DNA from: Erythrobacteraceae bacterium
GTDB taxonomy: Bacteria; Pseudomonadota; Alphaproteobacteria; Sphingomonadales; Sphingomonadaceae
Reading direction: 5' to 3'
Assembly: GCA_027489065.1 (NCBI GenBank)
Contig: JAIYAM010000054.1
Span: 1-63,147, forward strand
Length of the DNA stretch: 63,147 nucleotides
The notes beneath the pieces are model-generated. The model saw only the letters and a program-made list of their open reading frames with translations. It made no database searches and was not told where the DNA came from. Of this stretch, positions 1-9,736 are shown piece by piece. The position numbers and the translations under genes are program-made. Each line of letters starts with the position of its first letter. The stretch's first letter is position 1.

Positions 1-450
1 GATCGCATGAGCTTCGACGTTTACGAAACGCAGGAGCGCATCACGGCCAAGGAACGCCCGATCGTCGTCATCACCTCGAACAATGAAAAGGAGCTGCCCG
101 ACGCCTTCCTGCGCCGCTGCTTCTTCCACTACATCAAGTTCCCCGACCGCGAGACGATGCAGGACATCATCGACGTCCACTTCCCCGGCATCCAGAAGAC
201 ACTGGTGAAGAAGGCGATGGATATCTTCTACGACCTGCGCGAAGTGCCGGGCCTCAAGAAGAAGCCCTCGACCAGCGAGCTGCTCGACTGGCTGAAGCTG
301 CTGCTGAACGAGGACATGCCTTTGGACGTGCTCCAGAACAGCAATCCGGCGAGCGCGATTCCGCCGCTGCACGGCGCGCTGCTCAAGAACGAACAGGACA
401 TCATGCTGTTCGAACGGCTCGCCTTCATGGCGCGGCGCAACCCGAGCTGA
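1..450 (+). CDS. MoxR-family AAA+ ATPase, C-terminal part (5' end outside window)
   Basis: The frame is open from base 1, so the gene begins upstream and the Walker A and B motifs are not visible. What remains is the end of the AAA+ core: a sensor-1 type strand (VVITSNNEKELPDAF), a following LRRC that would carry the arginine finger, then FHYIKFPD and a helical lid of about 90 residues. MoxR ATPases act as chaperones that insert metals or remodel complexes, usually with a VWA-domain partner. A matching VWA gene lies at 2605, separated here by two unrelated genes. Family assignment is firm; the client is unknown. Confidence 0.85.
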   Translation, partial: DRMSFDVYETQERITAKERPIVVITSNNEKELPDAFLRRCFFHYIKFPDRETMQDIIDVHFPGIQKTLVKKAMDIFYDLREVPGLKKKPSTSELLDWLKLLLNEDMPLDVLQNSNPASAIPPLHGALLKNEQDIMLFERLAFMARRNPS

Positions 451-454
451 TCGG

Positions 455-886
455 GTGGCGCATACCGGTGGCTGCCTGTGCGGCGCGGTGCGGTTCACCA
501 TCGATGCCGAGCCGCAGGGCGCACGCTTCTGCTGGTGCCGCGATTGCCAGCGCATCGCCAGCGGCATGGCGACCGTCAACGTGCTGTTCGATGAGGAGGC
601 CGTCACCTACTCGGGCGAGATGACGCTGCTACGCCTCGTCGCCGACAGCGGCAACACGGTCGAGCGCGGCTTCTGCAAGGTGTGCGGGGCGCAGATGTTC
701 AGCCGCACGGTGGTCGGCCCGAAGCAACCGATGCGGGTGCGCGCCGGCACGCTCGACGATCCGGAAATCTGCCCGCCGAGCATGATCATCTGGGGCGCGA
801 GCGCGCCAAGCTGGGCGCCTTTCCCGCCGGGGATGCCGGTGCTGGAAGCCGGGCCAAACTCGGCGCCGATGGCGTCGAAAGCCTGA
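455..886 (+). CDS. GFA-family (CENP-V/GFA fold) zinc protein
   Basis: A 143-residue protein starting at GTG four bases after the MoxR stop, so probably co-transcribed with it. It shows the cysteine pattern of the GFA fold: GGCLCGAVRF near the N-terminus, FCWCRDCQR around residues 25-33, and GFCKVCGAQMFS around residue 75. These cysteines bind structural and catalytic zinc. The family was named after glutathione-dependent formaldehyde-activating enzyme, but most members have no proven substrate, so only the fold is assigned. Length is normal for the family. Confidence 0.85.
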   Translation: MAHTGGCLCGAVRFTIDAEPQGARFCWCRDCQRIASGMATVNVLFDEEAVTYSGEMTLLRLVADSGNTVERGFCKVCGAQMFSRTVVGPKQPMRVRAGTLDDPEICPPSMIIWGASAPSWAPFPPGMPVLEAGPNSAPMASKA

Positions 887-973
887 CAAACGCCTTAAAT
901 CGCCTGGCCGTCCGAATGTTGGACGCCGTGGCAGGGGTGTCACGCGCAAATAGTCCGGCCTTGCGGCTGCCAG

Positions 974-1013
974 CCCGCCCTTAGACCCCCTCCAGACCCC
1001 TGCTAGACCCCCC
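974..1013 (-). repeat. G-run array beside parS site 1 (G-quadruplex-type motif)
   Basis: Read on the minus strand from 1013 downward, four runs of three to six G are separated by TCTAGCA, TCTGGA and TCTAA, and a further short GCGGG follows. This meets the usual G3+N1-7 rule for an intramolecular quadruplex. It starts about 20 bases beyond parS site 1 and the same spacer order (TCTAG, TCTGG, TCTAA) recurs beside parS site 2. No coding frame explains it. Confidence 0.7.
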
Positions 1014-1032
1014 TTTGCGTGGTGTTCCGGCG

Positions 1033-1050
1033 ATGTTTCATGTGAAACAT
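1033..1050. other. parS-like centromere site 1
   Basis: The palindrome ATGTTTCATGTGAAACAT has perfect 8-base arms around a TG centre. It differs at one position from the widely conserved bacterial parS core TGTTTCACGTGAAACA, which ParB binds to start chromosome segregation and condensin loading. It sits between the GFA gene and the convergent chemoreceptor gene, outside coding sequence. The single mismatch lies in the central CG step, so ParB affinity may be reduced. A second, exact-consensus site lies at 58871. Confidence 0.75.
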
Positions 1051-1070
1051 TGCCTCGGGGGCGGCTCCGG

Positions 1071-2471
1071 TCAGTCGAAGCTGTAGGCAAGCTCGAAATC
1101 GCCCCAGCGCCGGCCGCCGATGATCAGGGGCACATAGACATTGCGGACCACCACGTAAGAGTCGCCGTCGCCCTCCTGACGGTAGACTGCCATCATGTAC
1201 GGCGCGCCCGAGACCTTGGCCTTGCGGTCGATCGCCTCGAGCATGATCCGGCCATTGCGGCAGAACTGGGTATCGTGGTTGAGATCGCCGGTGGGCTTGC
1301 GAGAACGCTCGGTAAGGTGGGTCGGCAGGAAGCCGTTCATATCGGTGCAGGCGGCGGCCAAGACCCGGGAATCGCTTGCCTTTGCGCGGTCGAGGAAGGG
1401 GCGCCATTCGGCGTGCGCCCAATCGGTCGCGCGGGTGCGGAACAGCGGCGGATTGGTGCCGGGGACGCTCTGGTAGTCGGTGTCGAACAGCGCGGTCATG
1501 GTGATCGCGCCTCGGGCGAGCGCGGCTTCGGTATGGGCGCAAAGCTCCTGCATCATCGCCTGCGCCTGCGCGACCATCGCGCTGTCCTCGGGGGAAAGTC
1601 CGGCGTGGACGATGCGGTCGAACATCTCGCTGGCGGTGATCTCCAACTCTTCCATCTTGCGGTGGGCGCCGTGAAGCCGGTCCTCATTCCTACGCGCAGC
1701 GGCATCGAAGCCGGTCAGCACGCGCTGGACCTTGTCGACATGGGAAGAGATCGTGCCGGTGGAACGGGCGATGACGTCGTTCTGCTTGTCGACCTCCTCG
1801 ACCAGCGCGCCGACATTGGAGATGGTGCTTTCGATGCGGGCCACCGAGGCGCGGGCTTCGCCGCTGGCCTTGGAGCCTGCCTCGATCCGGCCGATCACCA
1901 CCTCGGCCTCGCCGCCGAGGGCATCGATGGTGGAGGCGATTTCCTCGGTCGCCTTGCGGGTGTCGCTGGCGAGGCTTTTCACCTCGGCGGCGACCACCGC
2001 GAAAGTGCGGCCCGCGTCGCCGGCGCGCATCGCCTCGATGGTGGCGTTGAGCGCGAGGATGTTGGTGGTTTCCGCAATCTCGCCAATGTCTTGCGCCGAG
2101 CGGCGGACCTGCTCCATCGCGGCGGAGAAGCTGGTGACATGCTGGCCCAGGGTGTCGACCAGCTCGATCAGCGAGGCGATCTGGCCGAGCGAGGACTGGA
2201 TCAGCGCGGTCCCTTCCGAAAGCCGCTCGATCGCGCGTTCCGACAGCAGCCGCGCCTCGTCGCTCGCCTCGGCAACCTTAGTCTGGTCGGCCTCCAGAGC
2301 GCGGACCGTCTCGGCCAGCGCCTCGTGCTCGGAGCGCAGGGTTTTGGAGGAAGCGATCACCGCCTCCACAACACCGGCGACGTCGGTGCACCCCACCGTG
2401 ACCGCCCCGCAGCTCTCCGGGATCATCCCGAGCGCATGGGCATTGGCGGTATCGATGGCGAGCTGGTTCAT
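1071..2471 (-). CDS. Soluble methyl-accepting chemotaxis protein with C-terminal sensor-like region
   Basis: A 466-residue chemoreceptor. The MCP signalling hairpin is clear around residues 137-170 ([17 protein letters not shown], then [14 protein letters not shown]), flanked by long heptad-rich helices. No transmembrane segment or signal peptide is visible, so it should be cytoplasmic. Unusually, about 220 residues follow the signalling domain, with a conserved-looking stretch ([37 protein letters not shown]) that resembles a Cache-like sensor placed at the C-terminus. No Shine-Dalgarno precedes the ATG; the leader can form a hairpin with arms at 2478-2484 and 2498-2504. No other chemotaxis genes are in the window. 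Confidence 0.85.
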   Translation of the reverse strand: MNQLAIDTANAHALGMIPESCGAVTVGCTDVAGVVEAVIASSKTLRSEHEALAETVRALEADQTKVAEASDEARLLSERAIERLSEGTALIQSSLGQIASLIELVDTLGQHVTSFSAAMEQVRRSAQDIGEIAETTNILALNATIEAMRAGDAGRTFAVVAAEVKSLASDTRKATEEIASTIDALGGEAEVVIGRIEAGSKASGEARASVARIESTISNVGALVEEVDKQNDVIARSTGTISSHVDKVQRVLTGFDAAARRNEDRLHGAHRKMEELEITASEMFDRIVHAGLSPEDSAMVAQAQAMMQELCAHTEAALARGAITMTALFDTDYQSVPGTNPPLFRTRATDWAHAEWRPFLDRAKASDSRVLAAACTDMNGFLPTHLTERSRKPTGDLNHDTQFCRNGRIMLEAIDRKAKVSGAPYMMAVYRQEGDGDSYVVVRNVYVPLIIGGRRWGDFELAYSFD

Positions 2472-2604
2472 GTGGAGAGGAGGCCCTTGATTTGGTTGCC
2501 TCCTGCCTAGCGCGGGATGGTAAGCGAAGGGTTAAGTACCCTCCATCTCCCCTGCCAAGAAAGGGGACTGGTCAGCGTGCGGCACGCGGGTTAAGCAACG
2601 CCGC

Positions 2605-3789
2605 ATGTTCTTCAACTTCATCGACGAGCTGAGAGCCGCCGGCATCGGTGCCTCTTTCAAGGAGCACCTCACCTTGCTGGAGGCGCTCGACCGGGACGTG
2701 ATCGACCAGACGCCCGAGGCCTTCTACTACCTCTCCCGCGCGACTTTCGTGAAGGACGAAGGCCTGCTCGATCGCTTCGACCAGGTGTTCCAGAAGGTCT
2801 TCAAGGGGATCATGACCGATTACGGCCAGAACCCCGTCGACATTCCCGAGGACTGGCTGAAGGCCGTCGCCGAGAAGTTCCTGACTCCCGAAGAGATGGA
2901 GAAGATCAAGTCCTTGGGCGACTGGGACGAGATCATGGAGACGCTCAAGAAGCGTCTGGAGGAACAGGAAAAGCGCCATCAGGGCGGCAACAAGTGGATC
3001 GGCACCGGGGGCACCTCGCCCTTCGGCAATGGGGGCTATAACCCCGAAGGCGTGCGCATCGGCGGCGAAGCCAAGCACGGCAAGGCGATCAAGGTCTGGG
3101 AAAAGCGCGAGTTCAAGAACCTCGACAACACCAAGGAACTGGGCACCCGCAACATCAAGATGGCGCTGCGTCGGCTGAGGCGTTTCGCCCGCGAAGGCGC
3201 GCAGGATCAGCTCGACATCGACGCCACGATCAAGGGCACGGCCAAGCAGGGCTGGCTCGACATTCACATGCGGGCCGAACGCCGCAACGCTGTCAAATTG
3301 CTGCTGTTCCTCGACGTCGGCGGGTCGATGGACCCCTTCATCAAGCTGGTCGAGGAGCTGTTCAGCGCCGCCACAAGCGAATTCAAGAACATGGAGTTCT
3401 TCTACTTCCATAACTGCCTCTACGAAGGCGTGTGGAAGGACAACAAGCGCCGCTGGCAGGAACGGACCAAGACCTGGGACGTGCTCCACAAATACGGCCA
3501 CGATTACAAGATCGTGTTCGTCGGCGATGCGGCGATGAGCCCCTATGAAGTCACCCATCCGGGCGGCAGCGTGGAGCATATGAACGAGGAAGCAGGCGCG
3601 GTGTGGCTCAAGCGCGTGGCCGACACCTACCCGGCGACCGTGTGGCTCAACCCAGTGCCGGAAAAGCAATGGGGCTATTCGCAGTCGACCAAGATGATCA
3701 AGCAGCTGGTGGGCGACCGGATGTACCCGCTGACGCTGGACGGGCTAGACGATGCAATGCGGGAGCTCTCGCGGAAGCACGGGGCTTGA
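2605..3789 (+). CDS. VWA-domain protein, CoxE-like
   Basis: A 394-residue cytoplasmic protein. The N-terminal half is helical and charged with a Gly-rich linker near residues 128-150. The C-terminal half is a von Willebrand A domain whose metal-ion site appears as LFLDVGGSMDP (Asp237, with Gly in place of the first Ser of the usual DxSxS). This whole architecture is the typical partner of MoxR ATPases, and a MoxR gene ends 2.2 kb upstream. The pair probably matures or remodels a metalloenzyme or protein complex; no client is visible here. Confidence 0.85.
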   Translation: MFFNFIDELRAAGIGASFKEHLTLLEALDRDVIDQTPEAFYYLSRATFVKDEGLLDRFDQVFQKVFKGIMTDYGQNPVDIPEDWLKAVAEKFLTPEEMEKIKSLGDWDEIMETLKKRLEEQEKRHQGGNKWIGTGGTSPFGNGGYNPEGVRIGGEAKHGKAIKVWEKREFKNLDNTKELGTRNIKMALRRLRRFAREGAQDQLDIDATIKGTAKQGWLDIHMRAERRNAVKLLLFLDVGGSMDPFIKLVEELFSAATSEFKNMEFFYFHNCLYEGVWKDNKRRWQERTKTWDVLHKYGHDYKIVFVGDAAMSPYEVTHPGGSVEHMNEEAGAVWLKRVADTYPATVWLNPVPEKQWGYSQSTKMIKQLVGDRMYPLTLDGLDDAMRELSRKHGA

Positions 3790-4637
3790 ACGAGCAGTCG
3801 CAGGGCCGCCACACCCGCTTCGAAGCCGTCCGTCTCAGGCTTGAAGCCTTCGATCCCGGCAAGGGCTGGCGGCTGTGGCTCTACGAGTTCCTGCTGTTCG
3901 GCTTCAAGCAAGGCTGGGCCTGCCTGTTCGGCGGCTTGCTGCTCGCGCTGCTGCTGGGAACGCACCTGTTCTATCCGGACAGCGGTCCGCTCCACCGCTA
4001 CGACTTCCTCACCCTCGCCGCCGTCGCCATTCAGGCGGGGATGCTCGCCTTCCGTCTGGAAACATGGCGCGAGGCGCGGGTGATCCTCATCTTCCACATC
4101 GTCGGCACGGTGATGGAGCTGTTCAAGACACAGGCGGGATCATGGGCCTACCCTGAGGCAAGCGTGCTCCACATCGGCGCCGTGCCGCTTTTTTCGGGGT
4201 TCATGTATGCCGCCGTCGGCAGCTACATCGCGCGGGTGTGGCGGATCTTCGACTTCCGCTTCACCGGCTACCCGCCCCATTGGGTGACATGGGCCTTGGC
4301 GGCAGCGATCTATGCCAATTTCTTCGCGCACCACTTCATTATCGACCTCAGGTGGGGGCTGTTTGCCGCCACGGCGCTGATCTTCCGGCGGACCCGCGTC
4401 CACTTCCGCAACTGGCGCGCCCACCGCTGGATGCCGCTGCTGGTCGGGTTCGGCCTCGTCGCGCTGTTCATCTGGTTTGCCGAGAACATCGCCACCTTCG
4501 CCAATGCCTGGAACTATCCCGGGCAGGAGGCGGAGTGGCACATGGTCAGCCTGGCCAAGTATGGCAGCTGGTACCTGCTGATGCTGATCAGCTTCGTGCT
4601 GGTGACGCTGGTGCAGCCCGTGCGGGCGCCGGATTAG
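3786..4637 (+). CDS. DUF817 family integral membrane protein
   Basis: About 283 residues with eight or so hydrophobic segments and conserved polar motifs between them (YEFLLFGFKQGW, HIVGTVMELFKTQ, NFFAHHFIIDLRW), typical of DUF817. I chose the TTG at 3786, whose codon overlaps the TGA of the VWA gene; upstream ATGs would overlap that gene by nearly 190 bases. Function of the family is unknown. The tight overlap suggests co-translation with the VWA protein. The 3' end overlaps the convergent MFS gene by four bases. Confidence 0.8.
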   Translation: MNEQSQGRHTRFEAVRLRLEAFDPGKGWRLWLYEFLLFGFKQGWACLFGGLLLALLLGTHLFYPDSGPLHRYDFLTLAAVAIQAGMLAFRLETWREARVILIFHIVGTVMELFKTQAGSWAYPEASVLHIGAVPLFSGFMYAAVGSYIARVWRIFDFRFTGYPPHWVTWALAAAIYANFFAHHFIIDLRWGLFAATALIFRRTRVHFRNWRAHRWMPLLVGFGLVALFIWFAENIATFANAWNYPGQEAEWHMVSLAKYGSWYLLMLISFVLVTLVQPVRAPD

Positions 4638-5929
4638 GCACCCTTCTGATCCAATTCCGCATCCAGATGAAGGCTGCACCGCCAGAAGAAGAACGCCGGC
4701 ACCAGCCCCAGCACCGCAGCGCCATAGAGCACGTAGCGTACGCTCTCGGCCCCGTAGCTCGGCTGCAGCCAGTCTGACAGCATCCCGAAGAACAATGGGC
4801 CCAGCCCCAGCCCGATGAGGTTCTGGAAGAACAGCAGGCTCGCCGCCGCGATCGCCCTCGCCCGGACCGGCACGAGGCCCTGCGCGGCCGAGTAGCAGGG
4901 GCCATAGTAGAACGAGTTGAATACTGTCGGCACGAACAGCAGCACCAATGCCAGCGGCCAGCTCGGCGCGTGATAGGCAGCAATCGCCAGCGGCACCGCC
5001 AGTGCCATGCCGATCGCGGGCGCGCTCAGCACGTGGCGGCGGTTCACCGCACCAAAGCGGTCGGCGAGGTAGCCGCCGAGCAGCGTTCCGCACATCCCGC
5101 CCACCCCGGCGATCAGGCCGAACCACAGGCCGACCTGCCCCGGGCTCAGCTCATGGGTGCGCTGGAAGAAGATCGTCGTCCAGGTTGCCTTGCCGTAGGA
5201 AAGGAATGACGCGCCCGAGCCGGCGAACAGCAGCAGCACGTAAGCGCGCGAGCGCATGACTTCACCCAAAGCGCGCCCCAGCGGCAGCGCGGCGGGTTGG
5301 CTTTGTGCCCGCAGGATCGCCGCTGCGTCAGTACGGCGCGGGTCGCGCAGGACGAACCACACCACCAGCGCCAGCGCCACGCCCGGCAGGCCGACGATCA
5401 CGAAGGCCTCGCGCCATCCCATCCGGTCGGCCAGCGTCCCGCCGATGATCATGCCGAGCAGCGTGCCCACCGGAATGCCCAGCGAATAGAACGCGAGCGC
5501 CGAGGCGCGCTTTTCCGGCGGCACCATGTCGCTGATGAGCGAATGGGCCGGCGGCGTGCACCCCGCCTCGCCGACGCCGACGCCGATGCGGGCGAGCAGC
5601 AGCTGCGGGAAGTTCTGTGCCAGCCCGCACAGCGCCGTCGCCCCCGACCACAGCGCGAGTGCCACCGCGATCAGACGCGGGCGGCTCGTCGTCTGGCGAT
5701 CGGCGAGCCGCGCGATCGGGATGCCGAGCACTGTGTAGAAGAGCGCGAAAGCGAGCCCCGTCATCAGTCCGATCTGCGTGTCCGAAAGCTTGAGGTCGCG
5801 GGCGATCGGTTCAGCGAGGATGTTGACAATCTGGCGGTCGATGAAATTGAAGACGTAGACGACGAGCAGGATCCACAAGGTCAGCCTGACCGGGTGCGCA
5901 TGCGCTGCTGTCGCTGCCGCGATTGCCAT
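4634..5929 (-). CDS. MFS transporter, spinster-like
   Basis: A 431-residue major facilitator with about twelve membrane segments. The loop-2/3 signature region reads GIPIARLADR and the N-terminus carries VVYVFNFIDRQIVNIL, which is characteristic of the spinster-type MFS group common in sphingomonads. The motif RIGVGVGEAGCTPPAHSLI matches the helix-4/5 signature of that group. Substrate cannot be predicted from sequence. It stands alone, convergent with the DUF817 gene. Confidence 0.85.
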   Translation of the reverse strand: MAIAAATAAHAHPVRLTLWILLVVYVFNFIDRQIVNILAEPIARDLKLSDTQIGLMTGLAFALFYTVLGIPIARLADRQTTSRPRLIAVALALWSGATALCGLAQNFPQLLLARIGVGVGEAGCTPPAHSLISDMVPPEKRASALAFYSLGIPVGTLLGMIIGGTLADRMGWREAFVIVGLPGVALALVVWFVLRDPRRTDAAAILRAQSQPAALPLGRALGEVMRSRAYVLLLFAGSGASFLSYGKATWTTIFFQRTHELSPGQVGLWFGLIAGVGGMCGTLLGGYLADRFGAVNRRHVLSAPAIGMALAVPLAIAAYHAPSWPLALVLLFVPTVFNSFYYGPCYSAAQGLVPVRARAIAAASLLFFQNLIGLGLGPLFFGMLSDWLQPSYGAESVRYVLYGAAVLGLVPAFFFWRCSLHLDAELDQKGA

Positions 5930-6004
5930 CTATGTTCCCTCTTCCAAGGGGATGCGGTTCTTCCGCTATCCCCGTGTTGCGCGGCCAGTGCGGCGCGGCG
6001 TCAC

Positions 6005-7219
6005 TCAGTAAAGCAGGTGGCCACGCACCTCGGCAACCCAGGCGGCTTCGTCATGTGACGTCATGGCGTCAAGATCGTCGGGCGTCGCCGCCGGATCGTC
6101 GACCCATTCACGCAAGGACGGCCCGCCGTTGATGACGTCGATCGCGAGGCGGGTCAGCTCGTATTCGTAAGGGAAGTCGCGCCACAGCGGGTAATCGGGA
6201 TAGAGCCGCCGGATCGCCTTGAAGGCCAGCGCCTGCAAGCGCCAGGGGCGGAAGGCGTGGTGTTCGTAGAAGCCGCCTTCGGCATGGATCATCAAGGCGT
6301 TGCAGAGCTTTCCTGCGTGCTTGTGGAAGGTCGGTTCGAACCAGCTTTCACGGATCGCGCAGCCCGCCAGCCACTCGGGCGCAAGCTTGTTCATGACCTT
6401 GAGAACCCCGCCAGCATCGACATCGGGCGCGCCGAACAGCACCTCCAGCGGGCGAGTGGTTCCGCGCCCCTCAGACAACGTCGTGCCTTCTAGCATCACG
6501 GTGCCGGCATAGCAGCGCGCCATGTTGACGTTGGCGGCATTGGGCGAAGGATTGATCCACAGGCGTGACGTCGGCCAGCCCCAACCACCAGCGTCATCGG
6601 GACGCCAACCCTCCATCGCCACCACCTTGTAAGCGACGTCGAGACCGAAATGCGCGATGAACCAGTGGCCCATCTCACCCATGGTGAGGCCGTGGCGCAT
6701 CGGCATCGGGGCGGCACCCACGAAGCTCTCCTGTCCCGGCACCAGCAGCGTCCCCTCGACCGGGCGGCCGGCCGGATTGGGCCGGTCGAGCACCCAGACC
6801 TCCTTGCCCGCCTTGGCCGCTTCCTCGAGCAGGTAGAGCAGCGTCGTGACGAAGGTGTAGATCCGGCAGCCGAGGTCCTGAAGGTCGAACAGAAACACGT
6901 CGGCGCTCGACATCATCTGCCCCGTGGGGCGGCGCACCTCGCCGTAGAGCGAGTAGATCGGGATGCCGTAGCGCGGGTCCATCTCGTCCGCGGTTTCGAC
7001 CATGTTGTCCTGCTTGTCGCCCTTGAGGCCATGCTGCGGGCCGAAGGCGCTGTTGACCTGCACACCCGCCGCGATCAGCGCGTCCAGGCTGTGGGTGAGG
7101 TCCGCAGTGACGCTCGCCGGATGCGCGACGAGCGCGACGCGGCGGCCCTTCAACTGGCGGAGGAGTTCAGCATCGGAAAGGAGCCGGTCGATCCCGGTCA
7201 TGAAGCGGCCTGTCGTCAT
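6005..7219 (-). CDS. DUF1343 / NamZ-like exo-beta-N-acetylmuramidase
   Basis: About 400 residues matching the DUF1343 family along its length: GRRVALVAHPASVT, then FGPQHGLKGDKQDNM, SLYGEVRRPT, FDLQDLGCRIYTFVTTL, VLDRPNPAGR and SEGRGTTRPLEVLFGAP. The characterised member NamZ removes terminal N-acetylmuramic acid from peptidoglycan fragments, so a role in wall recycling is likely. No convincing signal peptide is visible. The in-frame ATG at 7201 is an alternative start. It is divergent from tspO. Confidence 0.88.
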   Translation of the reverse strand: MTTGRFMTGIDRLLSDAELLRQLKGRRVALVAHPASVTADLTHSLDALIAAGVQVNSAFGPQHGLKGDKQDNMVETADEMDPRYGIPIYSLYGEVRRPTGQMMSSADVFLFDLQDLGCRIYTFVTTLLYLLEEAAKAGKEVWVLDRPNPAGRPVEGTLLVPGQESFVGAAPMPMRHGLTMGEMGHWFIAHFGLDVAYKVVAMEGWRPDDAGGWGWPTSRLWINPSPNAANVNMARCYAGTVMLEGTTLSEGRGTTRPLEVLFGAPDVDAGGVLKVMNKLAPEWLAGCAIRESWFEPTFHKHAGKLCNALMIHAEGGFYEHHAFRPWRLQALAFKAIRRLYPDYPLWRDFPYEYELTRLAIDVINGGPSLREWVDDPAATPDDLDAMTSHDEAAWVAEVRGHLLY

Positions 7220-7311
7220 GGGGCGATGAGTTGGATCAGCGCGCGGCCAAAGGCAATCCGATAACTTGCAGGAGCAGGGAACATTGCGGGTGGCCCGCGG
7301 GTTGAGGGTCC

Positions 7312-7812
7312 ATGGACAGCACCTGGACCCCGGTCATCATCGCCGCCGCATGGGCGATCATCCTCGGCGGCGCCGGCGGCGCGCTTACCGAAATCGGTCC
7401 ATGGTACCGCGAATTGCGCAAGCCGCCGTGGCAGCCGCCCGACTGGCTGTTCGGCCCGGCATGGACGGTTATCCTGGGTCTCGCCGGGTGGAGCTTCTAC
7501 ATCGGGCTCACCCGGGCCCCCACGCCCGAGGCACTCGCCGGGGTGTGGGCGCTGTTCGGCGCCAATTTCGTGCTGCACTTCCTCTGGTCGCCGCTGTTCT
7601 TCAAGCTGAAGCGGCCTGACTGGGCCTTGGCGGAAAACGTGTTGCTGTGGCTATCGGTGACGGCGCTCATGGTGGTGTTGCCGCGTCTTGTCGGCGACAG
7701 CTTCCCGGGCTGGCTCAACGTGCCCTACTTCGTGTGGGTCAGCTTCGCCTTCGTGCTCAACCTCAAGATCGTGCAGCTCAATCGCCCTTTCGGAGAAGCC
7801 GCAGCGGCCTAG
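7312..7812 (+). CDS. tspO: TspO/MBR family protein
   Basis: A 166-residue protein with five hydrophobic segments and the tryptophan-rich TspO signature (GPWYRELRKPPWQPPDWLFGPAW) split between helices 1 and 2, plus ANFVLHFLWSPLFF in the middle. TspO proteins are outer or inner membrane proteins that bind tetrapyrroles and, in alphaproteobacteria such as Rhodobacter, modulate pigment gene expression. No photosynthesis gene is seen in the window, so that link is only family knowledge. The 3' end overlaps the convergent neighbour by four bases. Confidence 0.9.
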   Translation: MDSTWTPVIIAAAWAIILGGAGGALTEIGPWYRELRKPPWQPPDWLFGPAWTVILGLAGWSFYIGLTRAPTPEALAGVWALFGANFVLHFLWSPLFFKLKRPDWALAENVLLWLSVTALMVVLPRLVGDSFPGWLNVPYFVWVSFAFVLNLKIVQLNRPFGEAAAA

Positions 7813-8324
7813 CGCTCGATAGTCAGAGCGCGGTTGGCTTCCGAGTGGAACTCTGGCTTGCCCGGCGGGAAGGCCAGCGCCCAATACTGCTTGGCGCCGC
7901 CGACATGCTCGACAACCGCATTGAGCGCGACTTGCGCGGGGTCCGGGAGATCTGCGGCGATGCTGGCCGTGAGGACCAGTCCCGCTCCGTCGTGCGAGCA
8001 GGCGATGCTGATCGAATCCACCGGCGCATCGCGCATCCCGGTTCGGAACGAATCGAAATCGTAGGCCGCCCATTCGCCCGAGGGTGAAAGGTTGAACTCG
8101 CGATAGCCGGTGCCGCCCAGCGGCTGCCAGAAGATCTCGAAGCAGGTCGTCTGCCACAAATTGTCGCGGCGCTCGGCTGAAGCGGACGCAGGGACGACGA
8201 TGGCATCCATGTACCCGTCGAGCCGGAATTCGGCCACACAGCCCCCCGGCGTGGCAGTGACGGCGGCGGTGACCGACCGGACCGGCCCGAGGTCGCAGGC
8301 GACGTGGAGCATGAGCGGATGCAT
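7809..8324 (-). CDS. DOMON-like domain protein
   Basis: A 171-residue, probably cytoplasmic protein of the small DOMON-like family frequent in sphingomonads. Recognisable parts are [31 protein letters not shown] and [14 protein letters not shown]. The fold is a beta-sandwich that in other proteins binds haem or sugar, but no ligand residues can be argued here. It is divergent from tyrS (77-base gap). Confidence 0.75.
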   Translation of the reverse strand: MHPLMLHVACDLGPVRSVTAAVTATPGGCVAEFRLDGYMDAIVVPASASAERRDNLWQTTCFEIFWQPLGGTGYREFNLSPSGEWAAYDFDSFRTGMRDAPVDSISIACSHDGAGLVLTASIAADLPDPAQVALNAVVEHVGGAKQYWALAFPPGKPEFHSEANRALTIER

Positions 8325-8401
8325 CCCGTCTTTCTGCCGCCTCGCCCCGTCCCCGACAAGCCACTTCCCGCAAGGCCCTCGCGCTGATAGGGCGGCGCCC
8401 C

Positions 8402-9631
8402 ATGAGCACCTACGATTCCGCCCTCCTGCGCCTCCTTGATGAGCGTGGCTACATCCACCAGCTGACCGATGCGGCCGGGCTCGATTCCCTCGCTGCCAGG
8501 CAGGTCGTGCCGGGCTATATCGGGTTCGACGCCACTGCCCCGTCGCTGCACATCGGCAGCCTCGTGCAGATCATGATGCTGCGCCGCCTGCAGCAGACCG
8601 GGCACAAGCCGGTCGTGGTGATGGGCGGGGGCACGACGCGGATCGGCGATCCCACGGGCCGCGACGAGAGCCGCAAGATGCTTACCGACGAGACGATCGA
8701 GGCGAACATCCGGTCGATCTTCACCGTTTTCGACAAGCTCCTGACGTTCGGTGACGGGCCGACAGACGCGGTGATGGTCAACAACCACGACTGGCTGGGG
8801 CAGCTCGGCTATATCCAGCTTCTTCAGGAAGTCGGCACGCACTTCACGGTCAACCGGATGCTGACCTTCGATTCGGTCAAGCTGCGGCTCGAGCGCGAGC
8901 AGCCAATGACTTTCCTCGAATTCAACTACATGATCCTTCAGGGATACGATTTCAGGCACTTGGCCTGCGAACTTGGCGTCCGCTTGCAAATGGGCGGCTC
9001 GGACCAGTGGGGCAATATCGTCAACGGAATCGAACTGGGCCGGCGCATGGACGGGGCTGAACTGTTCGGCCTCACCACCCCGCTGCTGACCACTGCCGAC
9101 GGGGCGAAGATGGGCAAGACCGCCGCTGGCGCGGTGTGGCTCAACGAGGACCAGCTACCGGCGTATGACTTCTGGCAATACTGGCGCAACGTCGACGATC
9201 GCGACGTGGGCAAGTTCCTGCGCCTGTTCACCGACTTGCCACTCGATGAGATCAAGCGCCTTGAAACCCTTGAAGGCGCAGAAATCAACTCCGCGAAGAT
9301 CGTCCTCGCCAACGAGGTGACGAGGCTCGTACGCGGCGCGGATGCCGCGGCGCGTGCCGAGGCGACTGCGCGGGAGACCTTCGCGGGCTCGGGCGCAGGC
9401 GAAGACCTTCCCAGCATCGCCACCGGGCCGGAAGGAATGCGCATCGCCGCCCTCCTTACCGAACTCGGCCTGACCGCCTCGGGCGGAGAGGCCAAGCGCA
9501 AGCTCGCCGAGAATGCGGTCAAGCTCGAGGGCGAAACGATCACCGATCCGGCCACCCTCGTGTTACCGGCCGAGGGCGAAACCCTGCGATTGAGCCTCGG
9601 AAAGAAGCGGCACGCGCTGGTCCGTCGGTAA
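8402..9631 (+). CDS. tyrS: Tyrosyl-tRNA synthetase
   Basis: Class I synthetase of 409 residues. The HIGH-type motif is HIGS at residues 50-53, the tyrosine and ATP pocket includes [11 protein letters not shown] and LQGYDF, and the KMSKS loop reads KMGKT at 236-240. A C-terminal S4-like RNA-binding segment follows ([16 protein letters not shown]). It charges tRNA-Tyr in the cytoplasm. Length matches the bacterial TyrRS norm. Confidence 0.97.
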   Translation: MSTYDSALLRLLDERGYIHQLTDAAGLDSLAARQVVPGYIGFDATAPSLHIGSLVQIMMLRRLQQTGHKPVVVMGGGTTRIGDPTGRDESRKMLTDETIEANIRSIFTVFDKLLTFGDGPTDAVMVNNHDWLGQLGYIQLLQEVGTHFTVNRMLTFDSVKLRLEREQPMTFLEFNYMILQGYDFRHLACELGVRLQMGGSDQWGNIVNGIELGRRMDGAELFGLTTPLLTTADGAKMGKTAAGAVWLNEDQLPAYDFWQYWRNVDDRDVGKFLRLFTDLPLDEIKRLETLEGAEINSAKIVLANEVTRLVRGADAAARAEATARETFAGSGAGEDLPSIATGPEGMRIAALLTELGLTASGGEAKRKLAENAVKLEGETITDPATLVLPAEGETLRLSLGKKRHALVRR

Positions 9632-9736
9632 TCCGACGCACGGACTATGGACCGTCCCTGAGGGCCTTTACGAATTGTCAGCCTTTCTCCGGCATTTCCG
9701 CGGGTGTCACCCAGTCGGAGGGAAGGATCGCAAGAC

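Noticed and set aside
1003..1542. Minus-strand open frame whose transcript-side peptide includes MFHMKH, and similar MFHVKH starts near 58870-58887
   Set aside because: The MFHxKH peptide is only the translation of the parS palindrome; the frames run antisense to or across other genes and have no family match.
2478..2504. AGGAGG at the chemoreceptor leader as its ribosome site
   Set aside because: It lies about 30 bases before the ATG and is paired in a hairpin; it is too far to position a ribosome on that start.
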